From positions 1-56,317 of the forward strand of contig JAZNBG010000020.1 in assembly GCA_045586925.1 (NCBI GenBank): 56,317 nucleotides of DNA, read 5' to 3'. This document shows positions 15,370 through 23,136 of this stretch, one piece after another. Under the pieces are notes generated by a model, which was not told where the DNA came from, ran no database searches, and worked only from the letters and a program-made list of their open reading frames with translations. This DNA comes from SIG440 sp045586925 (GTDB lineage: Bacteria > Bacillota > Clostridia > Monoglobales > Monoglobaceae). The position numbers were made by a program, and so were the translations under genes. Positions within the stretch are counted from its first letter, which is position 1. The number at the start of each line of letters is the position of its first letter.

Positions 15370-17577
15370 TTACTGAATTGATTCCGCCCTTAATATATAT
15401 GCATTCTGCTCGGATTGGCTTAGGTTGTTCCAAAGAACATTCCAGCCGCAAACACGAACCTGAAGATTTTTATATTTTTCAGGGTTTTTCTGTGCATCTC
15501 TCAATAGATCACCATTAAATATATTGAACTGAATCGAAATTCCACCCTTGTCAAGATATGTTTTAAGCAATCCGTACAAAATTTCGATGCCTTCCTCACC
15601 CTGCACAGCAGATGGATGCAGCATTGCATCCAGATTAAAACCGCTGTCACAAACGTCAGTGTTTATGCTTGTTGCAGAATTAATCAGCGCTGTTATCCCC
15701 TTGGTGTCAGCTCCGGGAGTGGGAGATGCATTCTTTGAGGTTTCGTCGCCCAACTTTCTGCCGTCAGGTGTAGCCTTTGTTTTTAAACCGCTTCTGATAA
15801 ATGCAAGCGCAGAATGAAGTTCAATGGTTACTGAGCCCTTATGCGGATTTTTTCTGTTTCCTACAAGGTTTGCAATAAACTGTACAATGGCCGCCGCATA
15901 ATTATCTGTCATCGGGTCGTTATTACCATACTTACGGCAATTATTCAGCGCCTCTTTGCGTATCATCTCAAAGCCGTTCCAGTCTGCATCCAATGCCGGC
16001 TTTAATTCCTCCAGGGTAATAAGCTTCTTTTCATATACCAAATCATGAACAGCCATCAAGGCGTCTGCTACTGTTCCGATACCTGAAATAAGCAAATCGG
16101 TTGTGTTTTCAACCCCACCGTCTAACGCATCGGTCATAGTTTTCATACAAGCATCCATAGTTGATGAATAAAGCATAGCAGGATTTATTCTGTCAATCTT
16201 TGTTTCCATTATATTAAGTGCATCAAGATATGTGATTGTTGCATACTCCAGTTGCTTTAAAAATGCATTATAAAAATCGTCAAAGCTCTTAAATTCAGAA
16301 AGCTTGCCTGTTTTTATTCCAACTTGCTTTCCCGAAACTGTGTCAAAGCCGTTGTCAAAAACAAAGGAAATCAATTTAAGCGGGCAAAAACGGAAGATTG
16401 ATATACCCACACTTTCCTTTGTTCTGTACTCATAGCATCCGCTTATAATAGAATTTACGGCTCTTTCGTAGGTAGCATTTCTCTGCAGCATCAAGGATTT
16501 TGTTATCATATCATCATTGCAAAATACAATACTGTTGTTGCCGTGCCTGATCATTTCAAGGGCCATGCAAACAAAATCCTTTGGTGTTGTGTTGTTGATT
16601 TTTATTTGGATTTTTGGATTATATAAGCCAAGCTTGTCGTATGTGTCCAAAATTAAATACGATAGCTCATTCACCTTGGTGGTTCTGTCAACATTCATTC
16701 CGCCAAGGTACATAGGCTGCCCGAAATAGTTGCCCAGTGCAGAATACTGCAGCATAAAATATCCTAAAAATTCGGCTATTTCGTCTTTGGTGTATGTGCC
16801 GTTTTCTAAATCCTTTTTGAAAAACGGATACAGACTTCCGTCAATGCCATATCCAAGCGAGCGTACCTGGTAAGAGTTAACGTGTTCGCTTATCATAAAA
16901 TATATATACATAAGCTGTAATGCTTCATATGTGTTTGTCGGTGCTCCGTCACGCAACTGTTTTAAACAATTTGCAATAGCAGGAGCTTTTTCGAAATTCA
17001 TTCTGCTTGCATATTTATACAGACGGTCAATAAAACGAATAATCGCCTTTAATTCGATTTCTATTGCCTTATAATAATTTTCTTGTTTTTCGGTTAAGGA
17101 AGAGGAGGATTTAAGCTCTGTGTAGCGTTGGTTTGCACGATTAAGCAGTCCGACAAAGCCCAGACTTAAAATAGAATCCCAATCCGGAACAGTATGGTAA
17201 AAATCCAAGCCTGCACCGCAGGCAATCTGAGTTTCCTGATACAGATTGAATACGGATATTGCATCGGGAATTTCGTCATAAGCCTCTTTTGACCACTGCT
17301 TGCTGGTATATTTTTCTGCTATATTTGATGTAGCGCAAAGACCGATAAAGTAATCGTGTTCGTCAATGGCTATGCGGGTATTTTCAAGGACATATTCCGT
17401 AAGCCTTGCTTTTTGAATTGGATGTGGCTCAGCTTTTAATTCTGACGAAAGCTTTGCTAATTCGGTATCAATTTTATCGTTATCAAAGCCTGTGTTTTCG
17501 TCAAAGCAATATTTATTGTTTTCTGTTTTATATTTACTTTCAATTATTTCTCTATCCTGCAATAAAGTTTTAAACAT
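15370..17577 (-). CDS. Glycyl radical enzyme, dehydratase-like, substrate unknown
   Basis: 735 residues. The glycyl-radical loop near the C terminus reads RVCGWN with the radical glycine at about residue 711. The active-site cysteine is Cys381 in SGCYEYRTKE, with a glutamate two residues later (Glu383). One Cys followed by x-Glu is the pattern of the eliminating/dehydratase branch (glycerol, propanediol, hydroxyproline, choline-type enzymes), unlike PFL, which has adjacent Cys-Cys. At 735 residues it is shorter than those characterised enzymes (about 780-850). The neighbours, an activase and a sugar lactonase, point to a sugar-derived substrate. It is an oxygen-sensitive cytoplasmic enzyme, and probably AraC-controlled. 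Confidence 0.85.
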   Translation of the reverse strand: MFKTLLQDREIIESKYKTENNKYCFDENTGFDNDKIDTELAKLSSELKAEPHPIQKARLTEYVLENTRIAIDEHDYFIGLCATSNIAEKYTSKQWSKEAYDEIPDAISVFNLYQETQIACGAGLDFYHTVPDWDSILSLGFVGLLNRANQRYTELKSSSSLTEKQENYYKAIEIELKAIIRFIDRLYKYASRMNFEKAPAIANCLKQLRDGAPTNTYEALQLMYIYFMISEHVNSYQVRSLGYGIDGSLYPFFKKDLENGTYTKDEIAEFLGYFMLQYSALGNYFGQPMYLGGMNVDRTTKVNELSYLILDTYDKLGLYNPKIQIKINNTTPKDFVCMALEMIRHGNNSIVFCNDDMITKSLMLQRNATYERAVNSIISGCYEYRTKESVGISIFRFCPLKLISFVFDNGFDTVSGKQVGIKTGKLSEFKSFDDFYNAFLKQLEYATITYLDALNIMETKIDRINPAMLYSSTMDACMKTMTDALDGGVENTTDLLISGIGTVADALMAVHDLVYEKKLITLEELKPALDADWNGFEMIRKEALNNCRKYGNNDPMTDNYAAAIVQFIANLVGNRKNPHKGSVTIELHSALAFIRSGLKTKATPDGRKLGDETSKNASPTPGADTKGITALINSATSINTDVCDSGFNLDAMLHPSAVQGEEGIEILYGLLKTYLDKGGISIQFNIFNGDLLRDAQKNPEKYKNLQVRVCGWNVLWNNLSQSEQNAYILRAESIQ

Positions 17578-17600
17578 AAATTATCACCCCTTATGTTAGA

Positions 17601-17629
17601 ATTATATATCCCACATTTTAAAATTACAA
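17601..17629 (-). promoter_or_regulatory. Promoter of the glycyl-radical operon
   Basis: On the minus strand TTGTAA (17629-17624), 17 bp, TATAAT (17606-17601). AraC-like repeats lie directly upstream, beginning 4 bp beyond the -35. Confidence 0.65.
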
Positions 17630-17632
17630 TAA

Positions 17633-17675
17633 TATTTCAAAAGAACTTGACTATTTCAAAACAATTTCATATAAT
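17633..17675 (+). promoter_or_regulatory. Promoter of the second AraC gene with overlapping direct repeats
   Basis: TTGACT (17647-17652), 17 bp, TATAAT (17670-17675). TATTTCAAAA occurs at 17633-17642 and 17652-17661, 19 bp apart, so the repeats flank or overlap this -35 and lie next to the -35 of the divergent glycyl-radical promoter. One set of sites could serve both autoregulation and activation. Confidence 0.6.
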
Positions 17676-17701
17676 AAAATCAACAAACACTTGAAAGAGA
17701 G

Positions 17702-18514
17702 GTGAAGAAGTCGGGATTGCTAACCGATATTGCTGTGAAAGATTTTATGAGATATAATTTTAACATCGAAAAAATAATAAAGGCGTGCTTTGTTTTGCCG
17801 GAAAAGAGCTTTGTAAATACCAATCGTTTAAATCATGGGCTTGCATTTCATACAACCGGTACAAAAACATATTATTTTAAAAACGGAGAAAAACTTGTTG
17901 TAAACAAAAATGATATAATTTATCTGCCAAAGCACTCAAATTATGAGGTTATAGCCGATGTTCCGGGAGAATGTTATGCCATTAGCTTTGAAATTTCGGA
18001 AAAGGTTAGCTTTAAACCATTTGTAATAAGATGTAAAAATTCAAATTCTGTTTTAGAGCATTTTAAATCTGCAAGAAACGTATGGAAAAAAAAGAAAACA
18101 GGTTACGAAATGAAATGCAAATCCGAGCTTTATGACATTTTATATACACTTCAGCAGGAGTATTTGCTTTCGTATATTCAGACAAACAAGCATCTTATGA
18201 TACAGGATGCCGTAAACTACATACATAATAATTATACCAATGAATTATTAAGCATAAGTGCACTTGCCGAAATGTGTAATATCACTCCTGAATATTTCAG
18301 AGCTATATTTAAAAATATTTATGGAGTTTCTCCCATTGCATATATAAACAACCTTAAGATTAATCACGCAAAGGAACTGTTGGAGTCGGATTTGTTTTCG
18401 GTAACAGAAGCTGCACTTTCGTCAGGTTTTTCGGATATCAGTCATTTCAGCAGAGTATTCAAAAAGGTAACTCAATACTCGCCGACTGAATACAAAAGGG
18501 TAATTCAAAACTAA
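17702..18514 (+). CDS. AraC family transcriptional regulator
   Basis: About 265-270 residues. The N-terminal half reads like a cupin sensor (TTGTKTYYFKNGEKLVVNKNDIIYLPKHSNYEV). The C-terminal half carries two HTH motifs: LLSISALAEMCNITPEYFRAIFKNIYGVSP and FSVTEAALSSGFSDISHFSRVFKKVTQYSPTEY. The start is uncertain: a GTG at 17702 sits inside the only Shine-Dalgarno-like stretch (GAGAGGTGAAG), so the TTG at 17717 or the ATG of Met-Arg-Tyr-Asn are alternatives. It is divergent from the glycyl-radical operon, which it probably controls. Confidence 0.88.
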   Translation: MKKSGLLTDIAVKDFMRYNFNIEKIIKACFVLPEKSFVNTNRLNHGLAFHTTGTKTYYFKNGEKLVVNKNDIIYLPKHSNYEVIADVPGECYAISFEISEKVSFKPFVIRCKNSNSVLEHFKSARNVWKKKKTGYEMKCKSELYDILYTLQQEYLLSYIQTNKHLMIQDAVNYIHNNYTNELLSISALAEMCNITPEYFRAIFKNIYGVSPIAYINNLKINHAKELLESDLFSVTEAALSSGFSDISHFSRVFKKVTQYSPTEYKRVIQN

Positions 18515-18545
18515 GGGGTCGGTTTAAAACCGGCCCCTTTTATAA
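18515..18545. terminator. Bidirectional terminator between AraC and glycosidase genes
   Basis: GGGGTCGGTTT pairs with AACCGGCCCC and is followed by TTTTA on plus. It separates the convergent AraC gene and glycosidase gene. Confidence 0.8.
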
Positions 18546-20381
18546 CTATATCTTATCATTAAAGAAATCACAATTTACATCATAATAAACAAATGCTGAT
18601 GTGCTGCTCCATGCCTGCAAAAGTGCTCCGTCTGCACAATAGGGCGAATAATACTCAATGGGAGTGAAATTATTCTTTTCAATATTAAAGGTGAACCACC
18701 TTGTAAGTGCATACTCATAATCCAGACCATACATTTTAAGGGCATAAGCATACATTCCTGCCCAATATGGCCAGCAGGAACCGTTATGATATTCAAAGGG
18801 CTTTGCAGAACGGCCAAAGGATGCATAAATTTTTTCATACGGCGGATAAACGCAAAGAATACCAAAGTCTTCAACTTCCGGATTGTTGCGGCTTTCCAGC
18901 ATTTTTTGGCAGGAGGCCAACAATGTTAAAGCCCTGTCTTCGTCAGCTATACCATAGATAGCCGCCAGCACGGTATCAACAGAAAGGTTTTTTTCGGTAT
19001 AATCTTCATTTTTAAAGTTTACATAATAGCCAAGTGTATCATCCCACAAAATTTCATTAATAGAATTTTTAACCTTATTGTATTTCTCTAAATACATTGC
19101 TGATTTTTGGGCGTCACTGTATTTAAATAAAACCGAAAGACAATAGAGTGCTCTTGCATATAATACCTCAACATATGTAACATAGCCATATCTGTTTACA
19201 ATATCAGCCCAATCCCTTGTGTTGTTTCTGCCTTTTTTGACAATAAGACTGGTTTCGTCACAATCCTCAGCAAGCTTTGCAACAACGGCTTCGGCTTTGG
19301 CAAGGACTGTGGTATCGCCAACCATTTCGCTTAGTACAGAAAAATCTTTTGTGTTGTTTACATAATCAAAAATCAGGATAGCAAACATTGACGGACTGTC
19401 AAAATGATTTCCCCACCAGGGTGAAAAATCATTTATAACCGCAGAAGGACATTCGCCTGTATTGGAAACACCCTTTCCCAAGGTTATGATTTGATTTCTG
19501 ATTTTTTCGGTTTGTCCGTTGAACATTGATAAAACAGTAAAGTATGAATCTCTGTAATAGGTTCGGTAGGGATTTAAATAACCAATGCCTGCCATAAAGC
19601 CTTTAAATTCACCCTTGTCCTTGTAATTCTCCAATGCACAAAAATAAGCACTGTAATAAAGCGCCTTATCCAGTTCAGAGTTAACCGAAGAAGGAATAGC
19701 TATGCTTTTAATTTCGTTGAGTGCATTTTCTTCAAGCTTTTTAACCTCAACAACATTTTTATCAGGTGATTTTACCCCAAAACCGTATGCAAGGTTAAAT
19801 TCCTTTGTCAACACTTCGCTTCCAAAATCAAAAAAAGCCATTCCATTACCTTCAATAACCTCAAAACAAGTATCAGAGGCAAATGAAAAATTGTTTGTAG
19901 GGTTTTGCATCATATAGGCAAAATCCGTCTTTATTACATTGTCAGAATAAACCAGACCTTCTTCGTCCTGAGTTTTTACGCCCGAGCCTGAAATAACACC
20001 ATACATACAAAGTGCCATATGAAGGGAAACAGGTTCCTTGAAATCAGCACGAATGGTTTGCAAAACAGAGTCAGTGTTTTCTTCCAGAAACAACTTCATT
20101 GTTATTGTACCCAATTGGTGAGTCCAGGTAACTTGTTGTGTTCTTCCTATCATCTCAACCTTTTTATTTGTATTGAAGGGAAGCTCTTTTCCGTTAAGGT
20201 AAATTTTCCACGAAGCACGGTCTGCCTCATAATACACCTTTTCACCCAAAACGGCATATTTAGTGATGCAGCCTTTGCCGTCAAATCTAACTATCAGCGA
20301 CTGATTTGTAACATCATAAGATACAGGCTGAAAGCTTTTGCCTTCATTTATTATTTTACCGTCATAAAACTCTGCCGACAT
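18546..20381 (-). CDS. (alpha/alpha)6-barrel glycoside hydrolase-like protein
   Basis: 611 residues with no signal peptide, so cytoplasmic. An N-terminal beta-rich domain (about 1-200) precedes an alpha-helical toroid. The barrel has GYLNPYRTYYRDSYFTVL (about 275) with a likely acid Asp, RDWADIVNRYGYVTYVEVLYARALY (about 400) with a second acidic pair, and EYHNGSCWPYWAGMYAYAL (about 540), an aromatic sugar-binding stretch. The pattern resembles amylo-alpha-1,6-glucosidase and GH63/GH37-type enzymes that cut alpha-linked oligosaccharides. I cannot assign the family or linkage. It has its own consensus promoter and may feed the adjacent sugar pathway. Confidence 0.7.
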   Translation of the reverse strand: MSAEFYDGKIINEGKSFQPVSYDVTNQSLIVRFDGKGCITKYAVLGEKVYYEADRASWKIYLNGKELPFNTNKKVEMIGRTQQVTWTHQLGTITMKLFLEENTDSVLQTIRADFKEPVSLHMALCMYGVISGSGVKTQDEEGLVYSDNVIKTDFAYMMQNPTNNFSFASDTCFEVIEGNGMAFFDFGSEVLTKEFNLAYGFGVKSPDKNVVEVKKLEENALNEIKSIAIPSSVNSELDKALYYSAYFCALENYKDKGEFKGFMAGIGYLNPYRTYYRDSYFTVLSMFNGQTEKIRNQIITLGKGVSNTGECPSAVINDFSPWWGNHFDSPSMFAILIFDYVNNTKDFSVLSEMVGDTTVLAKAEAVVAKLAEDCDETSLIVKKGRNNTRDWADIVNRYGYVTYVEVLYARALYCLSVLFKYSDAQKSAMYLEKYNKVKNSINEILWDDTLGYYVNFKNEDYTEKNLSVDTVLAAIYGIADEDRALTLLASCQKMLESRNNPEVEDFGILCVYPPYEKIYASFGRSAKPFEYHNGSCWPYWAGMYAYALKMYGLDYEYALTRWFTFNIEKNNFTPIEYYSPYCADGALLQAWSSTSAFVYYDVNCDFFNDKI

Positions 20382-20416
20382 ATTAGTACCTCTTTTCTTA
20401 AAGAATGTTTTTTGTA

Positions 20417-20445
20417 ATTATACTATTTTGATGGTCTGATGTCAA
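20417..20445 (-). promoter_or_regulatory. Promoter of the glycosidase gene
   Basis: On the minus strand a perfect TTGACA (20445-20440), 17 bp, perfect TATAAT (20422-20417). Confidence 0.8.
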
Positions 20446-20491
20446 GCAACAAGGAAAAAGCATAAATTTGTCATAAAAAATAAAAAATCTA

Positions 20492-20520
20492 TTGACAAAT
20501 CTTGATAGCAATGCTATAAT
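20492..20520 (+). promoter_or_regulatory. Promoter of the T-box operon
   Basis: Perfect TTGACA (20492-20497), 17 bp, perfect TATAAT (20515-20520), starting the leader that folds as a T-box. Confidence 0.85.
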
Positions 20521-20529
20521 AACTCTATT

Positions 20530-20799
20530 GTTTCAAAAGCTATGACGAAGAAGGTACGAAACAGGATGCTTTGCAGAGAGCCGGTGGGTGGTGTAAACCG
20601 GTAAGGTCGGTTTCAATGTGCCCCTCACTTCCGAGCTGAAGGTCAGAAAGCCATTTTGGTGAGTAGATATCTTCCGTGATTGCTGCGTTAAGGCATTAGG
20701 ATTGTTGGATCCCGATGAGAGGCGGAGGTTTTTCCGCAATTTGAGTGGTACCGCGAGTGTATTGCACCCGTCTCAAAGTTTTTTTGAGATGGGTTTTTT
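20530..20799 (+). promoter_or_regulatory. T-box leader, probable Leu (CTC) specifier
   Basis: Stem I base AGCTATGACGAAG (20538-20550) pairs with CTTCCGAGCT (20628-20637) and shows the kink-turn pattern (UGA opposite CCGA). CAGAGAGCCGG and the GGTGGTGTAAACCGG apical loop follow. On the 3' side of the specifier loop, CTC (20624-20626) is followed by A and then the basal helix, so leucine is the best reading. The T-box core TGGTACCGCG lies at 20746-20755; its TGGT bulge would pair with a tRNA ending ACCA, as for tRNA-Leu. An intrinsic terminator closes the leader. Uncharged tRNA should switch on the 2-oxoacid oxidoreductase and aminotransferase genes. Confidence 0.9.
20767..20799 (+). terminator. 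T-box regulated terminator
   Basis: CCCGTCTCAAA (20767-20777) pairs with TTTGAGATGGG (20783-20793), followed by six T. Part of the 5' arm is also needed for the antiterminator, making the two folds exclusive. Confidence 0.9.
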
Positions 20800-20821
20800 G
20801 TTTATAAAGGAAGAATATGTT

Positions 20822-21484
20822 ATGGAATTTAAAAGAATAACCCTTCTTGCCGGACATTACGGCAGCGGAAAAACAAATATTGCTGTAAATTTAGCATTTG
20901 AACTAAAAAAGCAATATAATAAGGTTGCTGTTGCGGATATTGATATTGTAAATCCGTATTTTCGCACCAAAGACAGCCAGCAGGAGCTTGAAGAAAATGG
21001 AATAAAGCTTATTTGCAGTGAATATGCAAATTCAAATGTTGACATACCTGCACTCCCACAGGAGATGTACTCGGTTATTGATAACCGCGATATGATGTCG
21101 GTGGTGGATATAGGCGGTGACGACCGTGGGGCTTATGCTTTGGGGCGGTATTCTGCAGCGATAGTTGAAGAAAACAATTATGAGATGCTGTTTGTAATAA
21201 ATAAGTACAGACCGCTGACACCTGATGCAAAAGCAACCGTTGAAATTATGCGGGAAATCGAACAGGCGGGCAAAATCCCGTTTACAGGAATAGTAAATAA
21301 TTCAAATTTAGGTAATGAAACAAAAGCAGATGATGTTTTAAATTCTGTTGAGTATGCAAATGAAATTTCAAAGCTTGCCGGTATTCCGGTTATTATGACA
21401 ACCGTTAAGGAAGATTTGAAAGCCGCACTCGATGGAAAAATTCAAAACTTGTTTGCATTAAAATTACAAAATAAAATAGGCTGA
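20822..21484 (+). CDS. P-loop ATPase of the CobQ/MinD/ParA type
   Basis: 220 residues from ATG 20822, preceded by AAAGGAAG. The upstream 40 codons of the open frame are T-box leader and are not translated. GHYGSGKTNIAVNLA (about 10-24) is a Walker A motif, VADIDIVNPYFRTKD a switch I segment and VVDIGGDDRGAYAL a Walker B-like segment. It belongs to the deviant P-loop NTPases. It is the first gene before the ferredoxin and oxidoreductase subunits, so it may help insert iron-sulfur clusters or assemble the complex. That role is inferred. Confidence 0.75.
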   Translation: MEFKRITLLAGHYGSGKTNIAVNLAFELKKQYNKVAVADIDIVNPYFRTKDSQQELEENGIKLICSEYANSNVDIPALPQEMYSVIDNRDMMSVVDIGGDDRGAYALGRYSAAIVEENNYEMLFVINKYRPLTPDAKATVEIMREIEQAGKIPFTGIVNNSNLGNETKADDVLNSVEYANEISKLAGIPVIMTTVKEDLKAALDGKIQNLFALKLQNKIG

Positions 21485-21510
21485 AAGCTAAGAGAAGGAG
21501 ATGTTATAAT

Positions 21511-21717
21511 ATGGCAAAACTTACTTTCAAAACAGATAACTGCAAGGGCTGTGGATTGTGTATTGATGCATGCCCAAAGAATGTTCTTGTCCTTGCAAAA
21601 GACAAAATCAACAAAAAAGGTCACCATCCGGCAGAGGCGGCAAATCCTGATGCCTGCATCGGTTGTGCATTTTGTGCGACAATGTGTCCGGATTGCATTA
21701 TCACAGTAGAACGGTAG
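21511..21717 (+). CDS. 2-Oxoacid:ferredoxin oxidoreductase delta subunit (2x[4Fe-4S] ferredoxin)
   Basis: 68 residues with two cluster motifs, CKGCGLCIDACPKN (about 11-24) and CIGCAFCATMCPDC (about 50-63). It would carry electrons between the KorB active site and soluble ferredoxin. A strong AGAAGGAG precedes the ATG. It is followed, before korA, by 340 bp of tandem repeat (copies B and C). The order ferredoxin-alpha-beta-gamma matches 2-ketoisovalerate (VOR) or 2-oxoglutarate (KOR) type enzymes. Confidence 0.9.
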   Translation: MAKLTFKTDNCKGCGLCIDACPKNVLVLAKDKINKKGHHPAEAANPDACIGCAFCATMCPDCIITVER

Positions 21718-21722
21718 GAAAA

Positions 21723-21893
21723 GCAATTTGAAACAAATTGTTTGCCTACGGCGAAAATTAAATTGCACCGCCGAAATTTTTTCATCTTCGATGAAAAACG
21801 GCGATGTGCGTAAATTCCATTTTACGCCTTATCCAGCCCACCGGTAAGGCGAAGGAATATGTAAATTTATACTTAGTGGGCAGAAAGGCTATG
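21723..21893 (+). repeat. Start-codon-proximal structured repeat, copy B (upstream tandem unit)
   Basis: Same architecture as copy A. H1: CAATTTG-aaa-CAAATTG. H2 outer strands: TTGCACCGCCG and CGGCGATGTGCGTAA. Apical hairpin: TTTTCATC-ttc-GATGAAAA. CGCCTTA pairs with TAAGGCG, enclosing GCCCAC, which pairs with downstream GTGGGC. It ends AGAAAGGCTATGGAATT. Its ATG (21891) opens a 42-codon frame that runs through copy C and stops at 22016, so it is not joined to korA. It differs from copy C at two positions over about 150 bp. Confidence 0.9.
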
Positions 21894-21894
21894 G

Positions 21895-22062
21895 AATTCG
21901 TGTTCACGAATTACCTACGGCGAAAATTAAATTGCACCGCCGAAATTTTTTCATCTTTGATGAAAAACGGCGATGTGCGTAAATTCCATTTTACGCCTTA
22001 TCCAGCCCACCGATAAGGCGAAGGAATATGTAAATTTATACTTAGTGGGCAGAAAGGCTATG
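21895..22062 (+). repeat. Start-codon-proximal structured repeat, copy C (korA leader)
   Basis: The second unit of an exact 169-bp tandem duplication; equivalent ATGs lie at 21891 and 22060. Its H1 has a different sequence from copy B (AATTCGT-gttc-ACGAATT) but folds the same way. The two substitutions relative to B are C to T in the apical loop and G to A within CCGGTAAGG, neither breaking a predicted stem. It ends in AGAAAGGCTATGGAATTTAATATG, with two in-frame ATGs at 22060 and 22072. Confidence 0.9.
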
Positions 22063-23136
22063 GAATTTAATATGTCAGATAAAGTTTTGATGAAAGGCAA
22101 CGAAGCTATTGCTGAAGCTGCTATTATTGCAGGATGCCGTCATTATTTTGGCTATCCTATCACGCCGCAGACAGAAATTGCGGCTTATATGGCAAAAAGA
22201 ATGCCCAAAATCGGAGGTACATTCCTTCAGGCAGAAAGCGAAATCGCTGCAATTAATATGGTATATGGTGTTGCATCAACAGGTAAAAGGGTTATGACCT
22301 CGTCTTCAAGCCCCGGTATTTCACTGAAGGGCGAAGGTCTTTCGTACTTAGCGGGTGCTGATCTTCCGTCGCTTGTTATCAACGTACAGCGTGGCGGCCC
22401 CGGTCTTGGCGGTATTCAGCCTTCACAGTCTGACTATTTTCAGGCAACAAAGGGCGGAGCACACGGCGACTTCCGTATGATAGTTCTTGCTCCAAGCTCT
22501 GTTCAGGAAATGGCAGACCTTACTGTTAAGGGCTTTGACCTTGCAGATAAATACAGAATGACATCTATGATTCTTGCAGACGGAACTATGGGTCAGATGA
22601 TGGAGCCTGTATCACTTGATTATGAAATTGCAGCTCCCATCGAAAAGCCTTGGGCAACAACAGGTACAAAGATGGAAAGACCTCACAACATTGTGAACTC
22701 TCTGTTCCTTGTTCCTGATGAACTTGAAAAGTCAAACTTTGAAAGATTTGAAAGATATAAGTACATAGAAGAAAACGAATGTATGTACGAAGAATATCTG
22801 ATGGATGACGCAGAAATCTGCGTTACTGCATTTGGTATTGCGGCAAGAGTTGCAAAGAATGCAATCAATGCGGCAAGAGAAGAAGGTATAAAGGTTGGTC
22901 TTATAAGACCTATTACTCTTTGGCCCTTCCCGAAAGCTCCATACAAGAAGGCGGCAGATAAGGTTAAGGAAATCATTTCTGTTGAGCTTTCAATGGGTCA
23001 GATGATTGAAGATGTTACACTTGCATCAGAATGTAAGGTTCCTGTCACACTCTGCAACCGTGTGGGCGGTATGATTCCCTCACCCGAGCAAGTGTTTGAC
23101 GCAATTAAAAAAGCAGCAAACGGAGGTGCAAAATAA
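22060..23136 (+). CDS. 2-Oxoacid:ferredoxin oxidoreductase alpha subunit
   Basis: 358 residues from ATG 22060, or 354 from ATG 22072, which reads MSDKVLMKGNEAIAEAAI and is the likely native start. The frame is open further up through the repeat, but that part is leader. The N-terminal pyrimidine-binding domain has GCRHYFGYPITPQTEIAAYM and QAESEIAAINMVYG with the conserved Glu. The middle has NVQRGGPGLGGIQPSQSD. It forms the core with the beta subunit, oxidatively decarboxylating 2-oxoacids to acyl-CoA with ferredoxin reduction, or running in reverse. The Leu-type T-box and ilvE favour branched-chain 2-oxoacids (VOR). Confidence 0.92.
   Translation: MEFNMSDKVLMKGNEAIAEAAIIAGCRHYFGYPITPQTEIAAYMAKRMPKIGGTFLQAESEIAAINMVYGVASTGKRVMTSSSSPGISLKGEGLSYLAGADLPSLVINVQRGGPGLGGIQPSQSDYFQATKGGAHGDFRMIVLAPSSVQEMADLTVKGFDLADKYRMTSMILADGTMGQMMEPVSLDYEIAAPIEKPWATTGTKMERPHNIVNSLFLVPDELEKSNFERFERYKYIEENECMYEEYLMDDAEICVTAFGIAARVAKNAINAAREEGIKVGLIRPITLWPFPKAPYKKAADKVKEIISVELSMGQMIEDVTLASECKVPVTLCNRVGGMIPSPEQVFDAIKKAANGGAK

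Noticed and set aside
21804..22016. Open frames within the tandem repeats (71 codons at 21804 and the 29-codon extension of korA).
   Set aside because: They follow the repeat unit and are near identical for that reason. In copy A the equivalent frame is closed by stops, so translation is not conserved.
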